Assembly (NCBI RefSeq): GCF_009830285.1
Contig: NZ_WUQX01000001.1
Location: forward strand, 496,501-560,500
Origin: Sporofaciens musculi
GTDB taxonomy: Bacteria > Bacillota > Clostridia > Lachnospirales > Lachnospiraceae
DNA: 64,000 nucleotides
Reading direction: 5' to 3'
In this document: in pieces, positions 43,529 to 51,851 of the stretch
How the letters are laid out: each line of letters begins with the position of its first letter
Numbering within the stretch: position 1 is the stretch's first letter
Translations under genes and position numbers: made by a program
Notes under the pieces: generated by a model
The model's input: only the letters and a program-made list of their open reading frames with translations
Told to the model about the DNA's origin: nothing
Database searches by the model: none

Positions 43529-44191
43529 ATGGCTGTGATACTAATTGCAGAAGACGAAAAAGAGATGCAGAATATACTTGTGGATTATATGAAACGCAGC
43601 GGTCATACGTGTATTAGGGCAGACGACGGTATGGACGCGCTTCTGGCTCTGAAAAATAATGCCGTAGATTTGGCGATACTGGATATTATGATGCCCCATT
43701 TGGACGGTTTTTCTGTGTGCAGGGTTGCCAGGGAAGCGAATAACCTGCCGATTCTGTTTCTGACAGCGAAAAGCGACGAGGGGGATAAGCTTAGGGGTTA
43801 TGAATATGGCGGGGATGATTATGTGACGAAGCCCTTCAGTCTCAAGATACTGCTTGCGAAGGTCAACGCGCTGCTTCGACGCTCCGGCAACATTTCACAG
43901 GATGTGCTGCGGGCAGACGGTATTGTTCTGTACCCGTCCGAACGGAAAATGACGGTCAACGACGTTCTGGTGGAGTTGACACACAAAGAGTTTGAACTTT
44001 TGTATCTGTTTATGCAAAATAAAAATCAGGTATTTTCCCGCGAGCAGCTTTTGAACCGTATCTGGGGTTATGATTTTGAGGGAAATACCCGCACTGTGGA
44101 CACGCATATCAAGACCCTGCGGCAGAAGCTAAAAACCGAGGGACGCCATATTGTGACCTTGATTCGTTCCGGCTATAAATTCGAGGTGTAA
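43529..44191 (+). CDS. OmpR-family response regulator
   Basis: The 220-residue regulator has acidic residues E8-D9-E10, phosphoacceptor D52 in LAILDIMMPHLDG, switch Lys in TKPFSLKILL, and a winged helix (LTHKEFELLYLFMQNKNQVF to TLIRSGYKFEV). The kinase starts three bases after its stop. It is the probable regulator of the ABC operon at 45378, whose promoter carries four 11-bp repeats. Confidence 0.93.
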   Translation: MAVILIAEDEKEMQNILVDYMKRSGHTCIRADDGMDALLALKNNAVDLAILDIMMPHLDGFSVCRVAREANNLPILFLTAKSDEGDKLRGYEYGGDDYVTKPFSLKILLAKVNALLRRSGNISQDVLRADGIVLYPSERKMTVNDVLVELTHKEFELLYLFMQNKNQVFSREQLLNRIWGYDFEGNTRTVDTHIKTLRQKLKTEGRHIVTLIRSGYKFEV

Positions 44192-44194
44192 GGC

Positions 44195-45271
44195 ATGAAG
44201 AAGCGAGGATTGAACGATTTGAGAACCATACGCAGTAAGACCATGGCGCTGTCTAAGCTGTCGGGCGGCGCGATTGTGGTATTTTACCTTGTCACGGAGA
44301 AGGTACCGGTTAATAAGAATATTAGCTTCTGGCTCTGGTTCGGGCTATTGGTGGCAGTAATTATGACTGTGGATTTTTTGTTGGGGAAAATGATTTCCAG
44401 ACCCCTTAGCAAGATTAACGATACGGCGAGACAGATGGCGGAGTTGGATTTTTTGGCATATTGCGATGTTAATACCAGGGACGAGTTCGGCGAGCTGTCT
44501 CAAAGTCTGAATACCATGTTTTCCAATCTGCAGGATGCCCTTCATCGGTTGGAGGCGGCAAATGCCCGCTTAGAGAAGGATGTGGAGTATGAGAGAATCT
44601 TGCTTGAACAGAGGAAGGAGCTGGCTGACAGCTTGTCCCATGAGATGAAAACACCTCTCGGCTTGATTCGTGCATATGCTGAAGGGCTTGAAGATGAACC
44701 TGAGCCAAAGAAACGGCAGCGTTATATTCATTCGATTCTGAGAGCCACAGAGCGTATGGATCAGATGCTCGTTACCCTTTTGGATTTGTCGGCATTAGAA
44801 TCCGGCGCCGCCAGCCTTTCGGAAGAACGGTTTGATTTTGTCGAGCTGGTGGAGACGGTGGCCGGCCGTCTTCTGCTTGACGTACCGGAGTCAGACTATA
44901 TTTTTTCTTACGAGCTTCCAGACGGGCAGGTTTATGTGTCTGCTGACAGACAGCGGATAGAACAGGTCTTGGATAATCTGATTGGAAATGCAAAGAAATA
45001 TGTGCAGACAGGCGGCGAGATTCGGCTGTCTGTGAGCTGCAAGAAGGATTGTCTGCATTTTGCGGTTTTCAATCAGTGCGATCCGTTAGAGGAGGAGGAG
45101 ATTGCAAGAATATGGGATAAATTTTACCGCAGTCCGGAACAAAAACGTAAAGGCTCAGGACTAGGGCTTGCCATTACCGCGCAGATTTTATCTATGTATC
45201 ATGTCGATTACGGTGGGCGCAATGTTGCAGGCGGAATTGAATTTTTCTTTTATTTTCCCACCATTTCTTAA
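44195..45271 (+). CDS. Sensor histidine kinase with short extracytoplasmic part
   Basis: The 358-residue kinase has two hydrophobic segments close together (about 25-34 and 45-65) with almost no extracellular loop, then a HAMP domain, H box DSLSHEMKTPLGLI, N box (LDNLIGNAKKYVQ) and G box (GSGLGLAITAQIL). The first membrane helix looks short, so part of the sensor region may have been lost compared with usual HAMP kinases. Its stop is followed by the 11-bp repeat array and the ABC operon. Confidence 0.9.
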   Translation: MKKRGLNDLRTIRSKTMALSKLSGGAIVVFYLVTEKVPVNKNISFWLWFGLLVAVIMTVDFLLGKMISRPLSKINDTARQMAELDFLAYCDVNTRDEFGELSQSLNTMFSNLQDALHRLEAANARLEKDVEYERILLEQRKELADSLSHEMKTPLGLIRAYAEGLEDEPEPKKRQRYIHSILRATERMDQMLVTLLDLSALESGAASLSEERFDFVELVETVAGRLLLDVPESDYIFSYELPDGQVYVSADRQRIEQVLDNLIGNAKKYVQTGGEIRLSVSCKKDCLHFAVFNQCDPLEEEEIARIWDKFYRSPEQKRKGSGLGLAITAQILSMYHVDYGGRNVAGGIEFFFYFPTIS

Positions 45272-45279
45272 AAAATAAT

Positions 45280-45323
45280 TTCACACCAGCTTCACACCAA
45301 CTCCACTTCTATTTCACTTCAGC
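45280..45323 (+). promoter_or_regulatory. Four tandem 11-bp direct repeats, probable RR operator
   Basis: TTCACACCAGC (45280-45290), TTCACACCAAC (45291-45301), TCCACTTCTAT (45302-45312) and TTCACTTCAGC (45313-45323) follow one another at an exact 11-bp period. A -10-like TATAAC is at 45342-45347, so the last repeat covers the -35 region. Spacing and position fit OmpR-family activator binding sites. Confidence 0.6.
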
Positions 45324-45377
45324 CATTTAATCTAATGCCATTATAACAAATATATTTTCATGAAAAGGAGTGGTGTT

Positions 45378-45530
45378 ATGTTTTTAGGCATGGAGTGGTA
45401 TTGGTGGCTGCTTATGGTGCTTGTGTTAATTGTTGTGATTCCACTGAAGGTAAAATGGATGAAATGGTGGAGTAACCGACAGCAAGAGAAGAAGCGCGGC
45501 CAGACCGGAGGATGGGGTGATGAGGAATGA
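45378..45530 (+). CDS. Very small membrane protein (50 residues) heading ABC operon
   Basis: A 51-codon frame starts at ATG 45378 with AAAAGGAG seven bases upstream and ends TGA at 45528-45530, overlapping the ATPase ATG at 45527 by four bases. It has one hydrophobic helix (LLMVLVLIVVIPLKV) flanked by Trp-rich ends and a basic, hydrophilic tail rich in Lys, Gln and Gly. The perfect ribosome site and stop-start overlap support a real gene. Function unknown; it may be a small subunit or regulator of the exporter. Confidence 0.75.
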   Translation: MFLGMEWYWWLLMVLVLIVVIPLKVKWMKWWSNRQQEKKRGQTGGWGDEE

Positions 45531-46378
45531 TTGAAGTAAAGAAGCTGACATTTTCTTACGGGAAAGATAAAGAGGCGCTGCATGGTCTGGATTTTACGGT
45601 TGAGGAGGGAGAAATATTTGGCTTCCTTGGGCCTAATGGCTCTGGGAAATCTACCACTCAGAAGCTTCTTACCGGAATTCTGAAAGGGCACGGTGGCCAG
45701 GCGAGGCTGTTTGGCAAGGATATTGGGGAGGTACATAACCAGGAATTTTTTCAAAAAATCGGTGTGCTGTTTGAATTCCCGTATCTCTACGCTAATCTGA
45801 GCGCTGTGGATAATCTGAAATACTTTTCCTCATTCTATCCTGAAAATCAACTGCGGGACGCAGAGGAGTTATTGGAGAAGCTTGAGTTTAAACGGGATTT
45901 CCTTAAAAAGCCTGTAGCTTCGTACTCAAAGGGGATGCGCCAGCGTGTGAGCATGGCGCGAGCGCTGCTTGGGAATCCGAAGCTTTTGTTTCTGGATGAG
46001 CCAACCAGCGGGCTTGACCCTTCGGGCGCGGTATTGTTCCGCAAAATCATTGAGGATGAGCGCCAGAAAGGGACGACAGTATTTCTGACTACCCATAATA
46101 TGCAGGATGCAGATCTGCTTTGCGACCGCGTGGCGTTCATATCAGGCGGAAACATCGTTGCGTTAGACACGCCCAAGCATCTGAAGGAGCAGAACAGCAG
46201 CCGCAGTATTGCGGTCAGTTATCTATATCAGGGGAAGCGGGAAGAAAAATCACTAAAATTTCCTGAACTGGAAACAGGAATATCCTTCCCCCATGATGAA
46301 ATACTCAGTATTCATTCCGGCGAGCCGACCTTGGAGGATGTGTTTATCCGGTATACGGGAAGGGGGCTTGCGGGATGA
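45527..46378 (+). CDS. ABC transporter ATP-binding protein (ABC-2 exporter type)
   Basis: The 283-residue ATPase has Walker A GPNGSGKST at about residues 35-43, Q-loop region LFEFPYLYANLS, signature YSKGMRQR, Walker B LLFLDEPTSGLD and H-loop LTTHNM, with an extended C-terminus. This is the DrrA/CcmA-like subfamily. It overlaps the small protein upstream by four bases and the first permease by four bases, so it is part of a tight operon with two permease genes. Substrate unknown; some homologues are labelled fluoroquinolone exporters. Confidence 0.93.
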   Translation: MIEVKKLTFSYGKDKEALHGLDFTVEEGEIFGFLGPNGSGKSTTQKLLTGILKGHGGQARLFGKDIGEVHNQEFFQKIGVLFEFPYLYANLSAVDNLKYFSSFYPENQLRDAEELLEKLEFKRDFLKKPVASYSKGMRQRVSMARALLGNPKLLFLDEPTSGLDPSGAVLFRKIIEDERQKGTTVFLTTHNMQDADLLCDRVAFISGGNIVALDTPKHLKEQNSSRSIAVSYLYQGKREEKSLKFPELETGISFPHDEILSIHSGEPTLEDVFIRYTGRGLAG

Positions 46379-47367
46379 GAGATTTTTGCTCATTGCTCAA
46401 GAAGGATGTCCGGCTTATGGCTTCTGGGAAATTTTTCAGTATGTCGCTGGCATTTTTAATTGTTTATACATTGTATGTGAACTTTGGATATGTTCGGTTT
46501 ATGGATGCACAGCTATACAATGTGTATCTGTATGATCCGGCAGGAGAGCAAGAGACGGTTTCTACGTTGGTTCGGAGGGTATCCTCACAGAAAGAGCTGG
46601 AGAAGGCGATATTGGATGATTCCAACAGTGTGGGGATTGATGCCAGTACAGGAGAGGCGAGGCTGGTCTTTTATGAAGTGGATAAGGAGACTGACCGACA
46701 TCGCGCCGACTACGCGCTTTCTCTCCTTTTGCCGGCAGGGAAGGCTGATACCAGGGTAATCGGCTTTCGTACGCCTGAGCAAAGGGCGCGCAAAGAGATT
46801 ACCTGCGAGCTTTTGTTTTTCGAGATTGCCGCCGTTGGTTTTCTGGGAATTGCCGCTGTACTGTTTAAGGAAAAGAGTATGGGAGTGATCAGAGTCCACG
46901 CCATTCTCCCTATACGGAAAAATGTGTTTCTGCTGTCCAAGCTGGTGATTTTTCTCCTGTCAGATTTGATTTTTGCCCTGCTGCTTACCCTGCTTAATGT
47001 GGGGCCTGCTGACACTGTGTACATACTGCCTGAGGTATTGCTTCAGACGGGATTATTATCTTTGATGATGGCGCTGGCCGGATTGGTCTGTGCGCTTCTT
47101 TTGAAGGATTTTAGACAGTTTACGCTTGCGTATCTGGTGATTGCCATATTTGCCGCGTCGCCTGTATTTTTAGCCGCAAATACGGCGGTAAAATGGGATT
47201 GGATTCGATTTCATCCCTTTTACCATATTTACATGGGATTGAAAAATGCATACTTTGGGACTGCTGCTGTGAGCTTGTATTACTATCTGGCCTATCTGTC
47301 GGTGATTATGCTGTTGTTTCTCTGGGCCCAGCGTGTATTTTCCAGAGAAATGCGAAGGGAGGGATAA
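46375..47367 (+). CDS. ABC exporter permease, first of two
   Basis: The 330-residue protein has an N-terminal membrane segment (about residues 20-38), an extracellular domain, then a bundle of about six hydrophobic segments from about 145 to the end. Start overlaps the ATPase stop (ATGA). The second permease follows after three bases with a similar layout, so the exporter is probably a heterodimer. Confidence 0.85.
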   Translation: MRDFCSLLKKDVRLMASGKFFSMSLAFLIVYTLYVNFGYVRFMDAQLYNVYLYDPAGEQETVSTLVRRVSSQKELEKAILDDSNSVGIDASTGEARLVFYEVDKETDRHRADYALSLLLPAGKADTRVIGFRTPEQRARKEITCELLFFEIAAVGFLGIAAVLFKEKSMGVIRVHAILPIRKNVFLLSKLVIFLLSDLIFALLLTLLNVGPADTVYILPEVLLQTGLLSLMMALAGLVCALLLKDFRQFTLAYLVIAIFAASPVFLAANTAVKWDWIRFHPFYHIYMGLKNAYFGTAAVSLYYYLAYLSVIMLLFLWAQRVFSREMRREG

Positions 47368-47370
47368 CTT

Positions 47371-48378
47371 TTGAAGGGCTTACGTTATCAGTTGAAAAGT
47401 GTGCTTCGTGATAAGTTCTGCCTGATGACCTTCTTACTGCCCATTGTTGTGGCGGCGGCTTTGAATTTCGTGGGGCAGATAGATTTTTCTTCCTTGGGAG
47501 GCTTCCAGTTCGGCGTTGTGGAAGACAAAGGGGCAGACCATATGGTTACATGGCTGGAACGCTATGGTTCGGTTATAGTCTATGGGACGCAAGAAGATAT
47601 GGAGGATGGGATTAATGAACCGTCAACCAATGTGATTGGTGTGGAAGCCGACGGGGATGAAATCAAAACGATTGTGTCTGGCGATGAGCTGGAGCTGTAC
47701 CGTCAGACGGCCGAGAAGCTTCCGGACCTTTACCGGCACCGGAAGCGTTTGGCACAGGCGAAGCCACAGGTTTTAGAACGGCCTGAGGTATTGGCAGGGC
47801 TTCAGGATATGTTTATAGCTGTTACGCTGATTGTCGCAATGTTCATGGGCTGTACGTTTAATGCTGTGAATATGATTTCTGAAAAAGAGGACGGCGTGGC
47901 TTGCGTCAATGAGATTTTACCCATGAGCCCCAGTCAATACCTGCTTCAGAAGATTAGCGTTGGGTTTATCTGCGGATGTCTGTCGGCAGCTCTTACTGCC
48001 TGTATCTGCTTTCGGCTTTCAGGGAAAAACACATTGGTTATGCTGGCCTTGATTGTCCTTTCTGGGTTTGTGGCGGCGCTTTTTGGCCTAATCATTGGCA
48101 GGGCGGCAGAAGGGCTTATGGTTGGCATGGTCTATATTAAGATTGTCATGCTTTTGTTTATTGCCGTGCCAATTCTAAGCTTTCTTGTGGGCGGCAGCCG
48201 TCCGCTTCTGTCTGATGTCTGCTATCTGGTTCCTTCACAGGCGGCATTCGAGGGAATTATGGATTTGTCAGCCGGCAATCCGGCAAAGGTAAAGGATATG
48301 GTTATTCTAATAAGCCATTGTATCGTCTGGTTTTTGCTTTATGTAGGGATGTCCGGACAACGGAGGAGAAATGCATAA
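47371..48378 (+). CDS. ABC exporter permease, second of two
   Basis: The 335-residue protein mirrors the first permease: an N-terminal helix (about 16-32), an extracellular domain (about residues 35-145) and about six segments after that (AVTLIVAMFMGCTFNAVNMI start). It begins at TTG with GGAGG at good spacing, three bases after the first permease. The operon ends near a 16-bp inverted repeat at 48389. Confidence 0.85.
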   Translation: MKGLRYQLKSVLRDKFCLMTFLLPIVVAAALNFVGQIDFSSLGGFQFGVVEDKGADHMVTWLERYGSVIVYGTQEDMEDGINEPSTNVIGVEADGDEIKTIVSGDELELYRQTAEKLPDLYRHRKRLAQAKPQVLERPEVLAGLQDMFIAVTLIVAMFMGCTFNAVNMISEKEDGVACVNEILPMSPSQYLLQKISVGFICGCLSAALTACICFRLSGKNTLVMLALIVLSGFVAALFGLIIGRAAEGLMVGMVYIKIVMLLFIAVPILSFLVGGSRPLLSDVCYLVPSQAAFEGIMDLSAGNPAKVKDMVILISHCIVWFLLYVGMSGQRRRNA

Positions 48379-48388
48379 TGATATCCCT

Positions 48389-48433
48389 TATACATCAGGG
48401 ACTGTCGCTTGAATCGGCAGTCCCTGATGTATA
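48389..48433. terminator. 16-bp perfect inverted repeat after ABC operon
   Basis: TATACATCAGGGACTG (48389-48404) and CAGTCCCTGATGTATA (48418-48433) form a perfect stem with a 13-base loop, ten bases after the permease stop. There is no T-run on either side, so its role as terminator is likely by position only. Confidence 0.55.
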
Positions 48434-48439
48434 GGCGGT

Positions 48440-48613
48440 TTATGATGATGCCATATCTTTTGAAATCTCCAAGCCGTCAAATAAAGAAGGCTCTGTTCCA
48501 ATTTCAAAAAAACTTTTCAGCATATTCATATTCAGGCTTTTCCCGAACCTTCTGGGCCTTGTAAACAGATTTACGCTTCCCCTTGAATTTACCAGGTCAC
48601 GGATAAGGCCTGT
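48440..48613 (-). pseudogene. Fragment of an AAA-ATPase-like / DUF1703 (PD-(D/E)XK) gene
   Basis: On the minus strand the frame reads LIRDLVNSRGSVNLFTRPRR and FGKSLNMNMLKSFFEIGTEP, ending DGLEISKDMASS and a stop at 48440-48442. This is the N-terminal Walker-A-like region of the AAA-ATPase_like/DUF1703 family, of usual length over 500 residues. Only about 57 residues remain, no start codon is present, and the 3' rest is missing. It is a decayed copy of a multi-copy Lachnospiraceae gene. Confidence 0.8.
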
Positions 48614-48635
48614 TCAATGCCAAAAAGAACAATTT

Positions 48636-48668
48636 AAAAGGACTGCATATTGGGAGGAGTGCAGTCCT
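48636..48668 (-). terminator. Hairpin downstream of the aro-SDR operon
   Basis: AGGACTGCA (48639-48647) and TGCAGTCCT (48660-48668) form a 9-bp stem; on the minus strand it is followed by TTTTAAATT. It lies about 130 bases past the SDR stop. A smaller perfect ATTGTTCG/CGAACAAT hairpin is nearer at about 48697-48718. Confidence 0.45.
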
Positions 48669-48801
48669 GAGGAAAAAGTTATGAAAAAGAATTTTATTGT
48701 TCGTGTTATCGAACAATTACAGTATAGGCGATAACTGTGATGAAAGTATGTTAAAAATAAGAATTAATTGTAAACAAATCAAGAACGAAATTTGAAGCAC
48801 A

Positions 48802-49545
48802 TTATACAGTTGTAAACAGATCAATAGATTGCCCTGTCATAACCGCAGGTGCGTCACACAACAGGTACACGATTGCCTTTGCCACGTCAGCGGCGCTTCC
48901 CATTTTTATATCGTCCTGCCCGACGGAATGATTATACACCCGTTGTCCCGGCGTGTCTACGATTCCGGGAGACACAGCGTTTACCTGGATGCCATATTCC
49001 TGTGTCTGGATAGCGGCAGTCTTGGTCATGGTGATGATGGCCCCTTTAGCTACGGCGTATGCGCCCATCTGGGAGGCAATCCTTCCCATACGTGAGGAAA
49101 CGCTAACAACCTTTCCGCCCTTCTGCTGAATCATGACCGGAAGAACCTTGTTCATACACAGGAAGGGAATGCGCAGATTTGTCTTGATAATCTGCTCCCA
49201 TTGTTCTTCGGACCACTCCCAGAGCTTAATCGCCTGATGTTCAATATTTTTATAAATCTCTGACGGGTATCCGCCGGCATTGTTGACAAGAATGTCTATT
49301 TTTCCATATTTTTCCATGACTTCATCCACCATTGCCTGTACTTCTGCTCCTACGGTGAGGTCGTGAGAAAGGGAGATGGCGAAGCCGCCCTTGTCTTTAA
49401 TCATTGTTACGGTTTCGTCCAAATCTGACAGGGTTCTGGCGACGGCCACAACGACTGCGCCTTCGGCTGCGATTGCTAATGCCGCCTCGCGCCCAATTCC
49501 TTTTCCGGCGCCGGTTATAATTGCGATTTTTCCTTCTAATCTCAT
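48802..49545 (-). CDS. Short-chain dehydrogenase/reductase
   Basis: The 247-residue enzyme has the SDR cofactor motif TGAGKGIG (residues 11-18), NNAGGYPSE, the catalytic Ser region VVSVSSRMGRIAS, and YAVAK (active-site Tyr and Lys). Usual length for the classical SDR. The start at 49545 has AGGAGGT seven bases upstream; a longer frame to 49653 would overlap aroB. It is 40 bases downstream of aroB in the same operon as aroF, so it may act on a shikimate or quinate-type intermediate, but this is inferred. Confidence 0.9.
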   Translation of the reverse strand: MRLEGKIAIITGAGKGIGREAALAIAAEGAVVVAVARTLSDLDETVTMIKDKGGFAISLSHDLTVGAEVQAMVDEVMEKYGKIDILVNNAGGYPSEIYKNIEHQAIKLWEWSEEQWEQIIKTNLRIPFLCMNKVLPVMIQQKGGKVVSVSSRMGRIASQMGAYAVAKGAIITMTKTAAIQTQEYGIQVNAVSPGIVDTPGQRVYNHSVGQDDIKMGSAADVAKAIVYLLCDAPAVMTGQSIDLFTTV

Positions 49546-49585
49546 GATAAATACCTCCTGATTCATAGCCAAACTGGTATAGGGA

Positions 49586-50650
49586 CTAGATGATATAGTT
49601 ACTTTCTCGGCTAAAAAATGCTGATGTCGTTGGATGGATATAGCTGGAGCCAATGTTATGCAGCAGAATCACATTCAGTCTATTATTCAGATTCTTCTTA
49701 TCAACTGCGATTGCATGAAGCAATTCTTGAATTGGAAGTCCACATTCATATGGAAGACCGTAAGCCTCTAATAGTTTTCGGATACGTAGGGAGGTCTTGC
49801 CGGCGGTTATTCCAAGGTCCTCCGAAAGCCTTGTAATCTGATACATGCCAATAGCAACGGCTTCTCCGTGGCTTTCCCGTTCGTAATGGTAATATTGCTC
49901 AATCGTATGTCCAAGGGTATGCCCGAAATTCAAAAGCATCCTTTCTCCTGTGTCGAACTGGTCATGCTCCACCACAACCCGCTTAATATCAACACACCTA
50001 TGGATGATGGAGGGGAGTTCTTCTTTTAGCTCTGTGAATGAGCTGTGGGCTTCCAGTGTGCAAAACAGTTCAGAGTCCTTGATACAGCCATACTTGATTA
50101 CTTCTCCCATGCCGTCATTGATAAATCGGGGATTCAGCGTGTCCAGAACCAAGGGGTCAATGAGCACCAGTTTGGGCTGGTAAAATGCACCTACCAGATT
50201 TTTCCCTTCCGGCAGGTCTACCGCCACCTTGCCGCCTACAGATGAGTCTACCTGGGCGAGAAGGGAGGTGGGGATCTGGACAAATTTTACGCCTCTTAAG
50301 AAGCTTGACGCTGCAAACCCTGCCAAATCTCCGATTACCCCTCCGCCAAGGGCAATAATCAAGTCGCTTCTGGAAATCCTTGCTTTAAGTAATGCGCCAT
50401 AAATGACAGGAAGTGTCTGGAAGCTTTTGGTTCCTTCCCCGTGGGGTAGTACAAGATGGCTTAAGTCATAGTCTGCGGATAATTGTTCTGTAAGCATTTG
50501 TCCGTAAAGGGGATAAACATTATCGTCCGAAATAATCATAATCCGTCTGCCGGAAAATATTTCCCCGATTAAGGAATTGGCATGTTTTAACAGATTATTT
50601 TCAATATAAATGGGATAGCTGTCTTTTCCTAAATTTACCGTTAATTTCAT
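49586..50650 (-). CDS. aroB: 3-dehydroquinate synthase
   Basis: The 354-residue enzyme converts DAHP to 3-dehydroquinate, the second step of the shikimate pathway. Family features include LPHGEGTKSFQTLPVIYGAL, IALGGGVIGDLAGFAAS, RGVKFVQIPTSLLAQVDSSVGGK, MGEVIKYG and LNFGHTLGHTIEQYYHYERE with metal-binding His residues. Length is typical. It lies nine bases after aroF. Only aroF and aroB of the pathway are here. Confidence 0.96.
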   Translation of the reverse strand: MKLTVNLGKDSYPIYIENNLLKHANSLIGEIFSGRRIMIISDDNVYPLYGQMLTEQLSADYDLSHLVLPHGEGTKSFQTLPVIYGALLKARISRSDLIIALGGGVIGDLAGFAASSFLRGVKFVQIPTSLLAQVDSSVGGKVAVDLPEGKNLVGAFYQPKLVLIDPLVLDTLNPRFINDGMGEVIKYGCIKDSELFCTLEAHSSFTELKEELPSIIHRCVDIKRVVVEHDQFDTGERMLLNFGHTLGHTIEQYYHYERESHGEAVAIGMYQITRLSEDLGITAGKTSLRIRKLLEAYGLPYECGLPIQELLHAIAVDKKNLNNRLNVILLHNIGSSYIHPTTSAFFSRESNYII

Positions 50651-50659
50651 AGGCTTCTC

Positions 50660-51673
50660 CTAGAGAGTTTTTCCGATTACTTTTGCAATCTGGGTAATTT
50701 CCTGAATCATAGAGCCGTATTTATCCGGTTTGAGGGATTGGGCGCCGTCGCATAGGGCGCACTCAGGATTATTGTGTACTTCTATCATAAGTCCGTCTGC
50801 GCCGGCAGCGATGGAGGCCTTTGCCATGGACTCTACCAGCCACCATTTGCCTCCTGCGTGACTTGGATCCACGATAATCGGCAGGTGGGTGAGCTTGCGC
50901 ACAACAGGGATGCTTTGAAGATCCAGGGTATTCCGTGTGTAGGACTCAAAGGTACGTACTCCGCGTTCGCAAAGGATGACATTCTCATTGCCGGAGGCCA
51001 TGATGTATTCTGCGGACATGACCCATTCCTCATAAGTTGCGTTCAGCCCTCTTTTTAGCAGGATGGGGCGGTCTAACTGCCCTAACTGCTTCAATAGGTC
51101 AAAATTCTGCATGTTGCGCGCGCCAATTTGAATCAGGTCAACCTTTTCATTGAAGACATCCAGATAGTCGGGAGACATTAGCTCTGTCACAATAGGAAGA
51201 CCGGTTTCTTTTTTCACCGCACATAAGATATCAAGCCCTTCTAAACCCAGGCCCTGGAACGAATAGGGGCTGGTCCGCGGCTTGAATGCACCGCCTCTTA
51301 GCATATTGGCGCCGCTTGCCTTGACTGATTCTGCAATCTCAAGCACCTGTTCAAAAGATTCTACAGAGCAGGGGCCGGCAATCATAGCAAGGCTGTTGCC
51401 TCCCACCTTCACGCCGGAGACGTTGACGATGGAATCTTCAGGGTGAAATGCTCGATTCACCAGTTTGTAAGGCTCCTGGACATGCATGACTTTTTCAACG
51501 GCAGAGTCCACCTCAAAAAGTTTAGAGTCAATCCGTGTGGTGTCTCCGATACATCCGATAATCGTCATGTCAGAGCCTTCTACGATGTGGGTGTCCAGTC
51601 CCCTTCTTTTTACCATCTGCTCTACACGAATGAGGTCGTCGTGGGTAGAACGGGGTTTTAGCACAATAATCAT
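50660..51673 (-). CDS. aroF: 3-deoxy-7-phosphoheptulonate (DAHP) synthase, AroA-beta with regulatory domain
   Basis: The 337-residue enzyme condenses PEP and erythrose 4-phosphate, the first step of aromatic synthesis. A ferredoxin-like regulatory domain (residues 1-70, MIIVLKPRSTHDDLI) precedes the TIM barrel (MIAGPCSVESFEQVLEIAES, RGGAFKPRTSPYSFQGL, QIGARNMQNFDLLKQLG, VILCERGVRTFES, IVDPSHAGGKW). This Thermotoga-like type is feedback-inhibited by Tyr or Phe through the added domain. GGAGGATTAC precedes the ATG. Own promoter upstream. Confidence 0.96.
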   Translation of the reverse strand: MIIVLKPRSTHDDLIRVEQMVKRRGLDTHIVEGSDMTIIGCIGDTTRIDSKLFEVDSAVEKVMHVQEPYKLVNRAFHPEDSIVNVSGVKVGGNSLAMIAGPCSVESFEQVLEIAESVKASGANMLRGGAFKPRTSPYSFQGLGLEGLDILCAVKKETGLPIVTELMSPDYLDVFNEKVDLIQIGARNMQNFDLLKQLGQLDRPILLKRGLNATYEEWVMSAEYIMASGNENVILCERGVRTFESYTRNTLDLQSIPVVRKLTHLPIIVDPSHAGGKWWLVESMAKASIAAGADGLMIEVHNNPECALCDGAQSLKPDKYGSMIQEITQIAKVIGKTL

Positions 51674-51758
51674 AATCAGTAATCCTCCATATGTAGAATA
51701 ATAAATAAAATATTTATACTGTAAAATTTTAGCTGTTTAAAGTGTGAAACTAGAATTT

Positions 51759-51787
51759 ATACTACCGCATTGAAATGTGGTTGTCAA
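51759..51787 (-). promoter_or_regulatory. Promoter of the aroF-aroB-SDR operon
   Basis: On the minus strand TTGACA (51787-51782) and TAGTAT (51764-51759) are 17 bases apart, about 86 bases before the aroF start. Confidence 0.7.
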
Positions 51788-51851
51788 CACTTTTTCGATA
51801 TTTTTATGGGATTCTATGTTATAATAAATAAATAGAGAGGATGGATGTACA

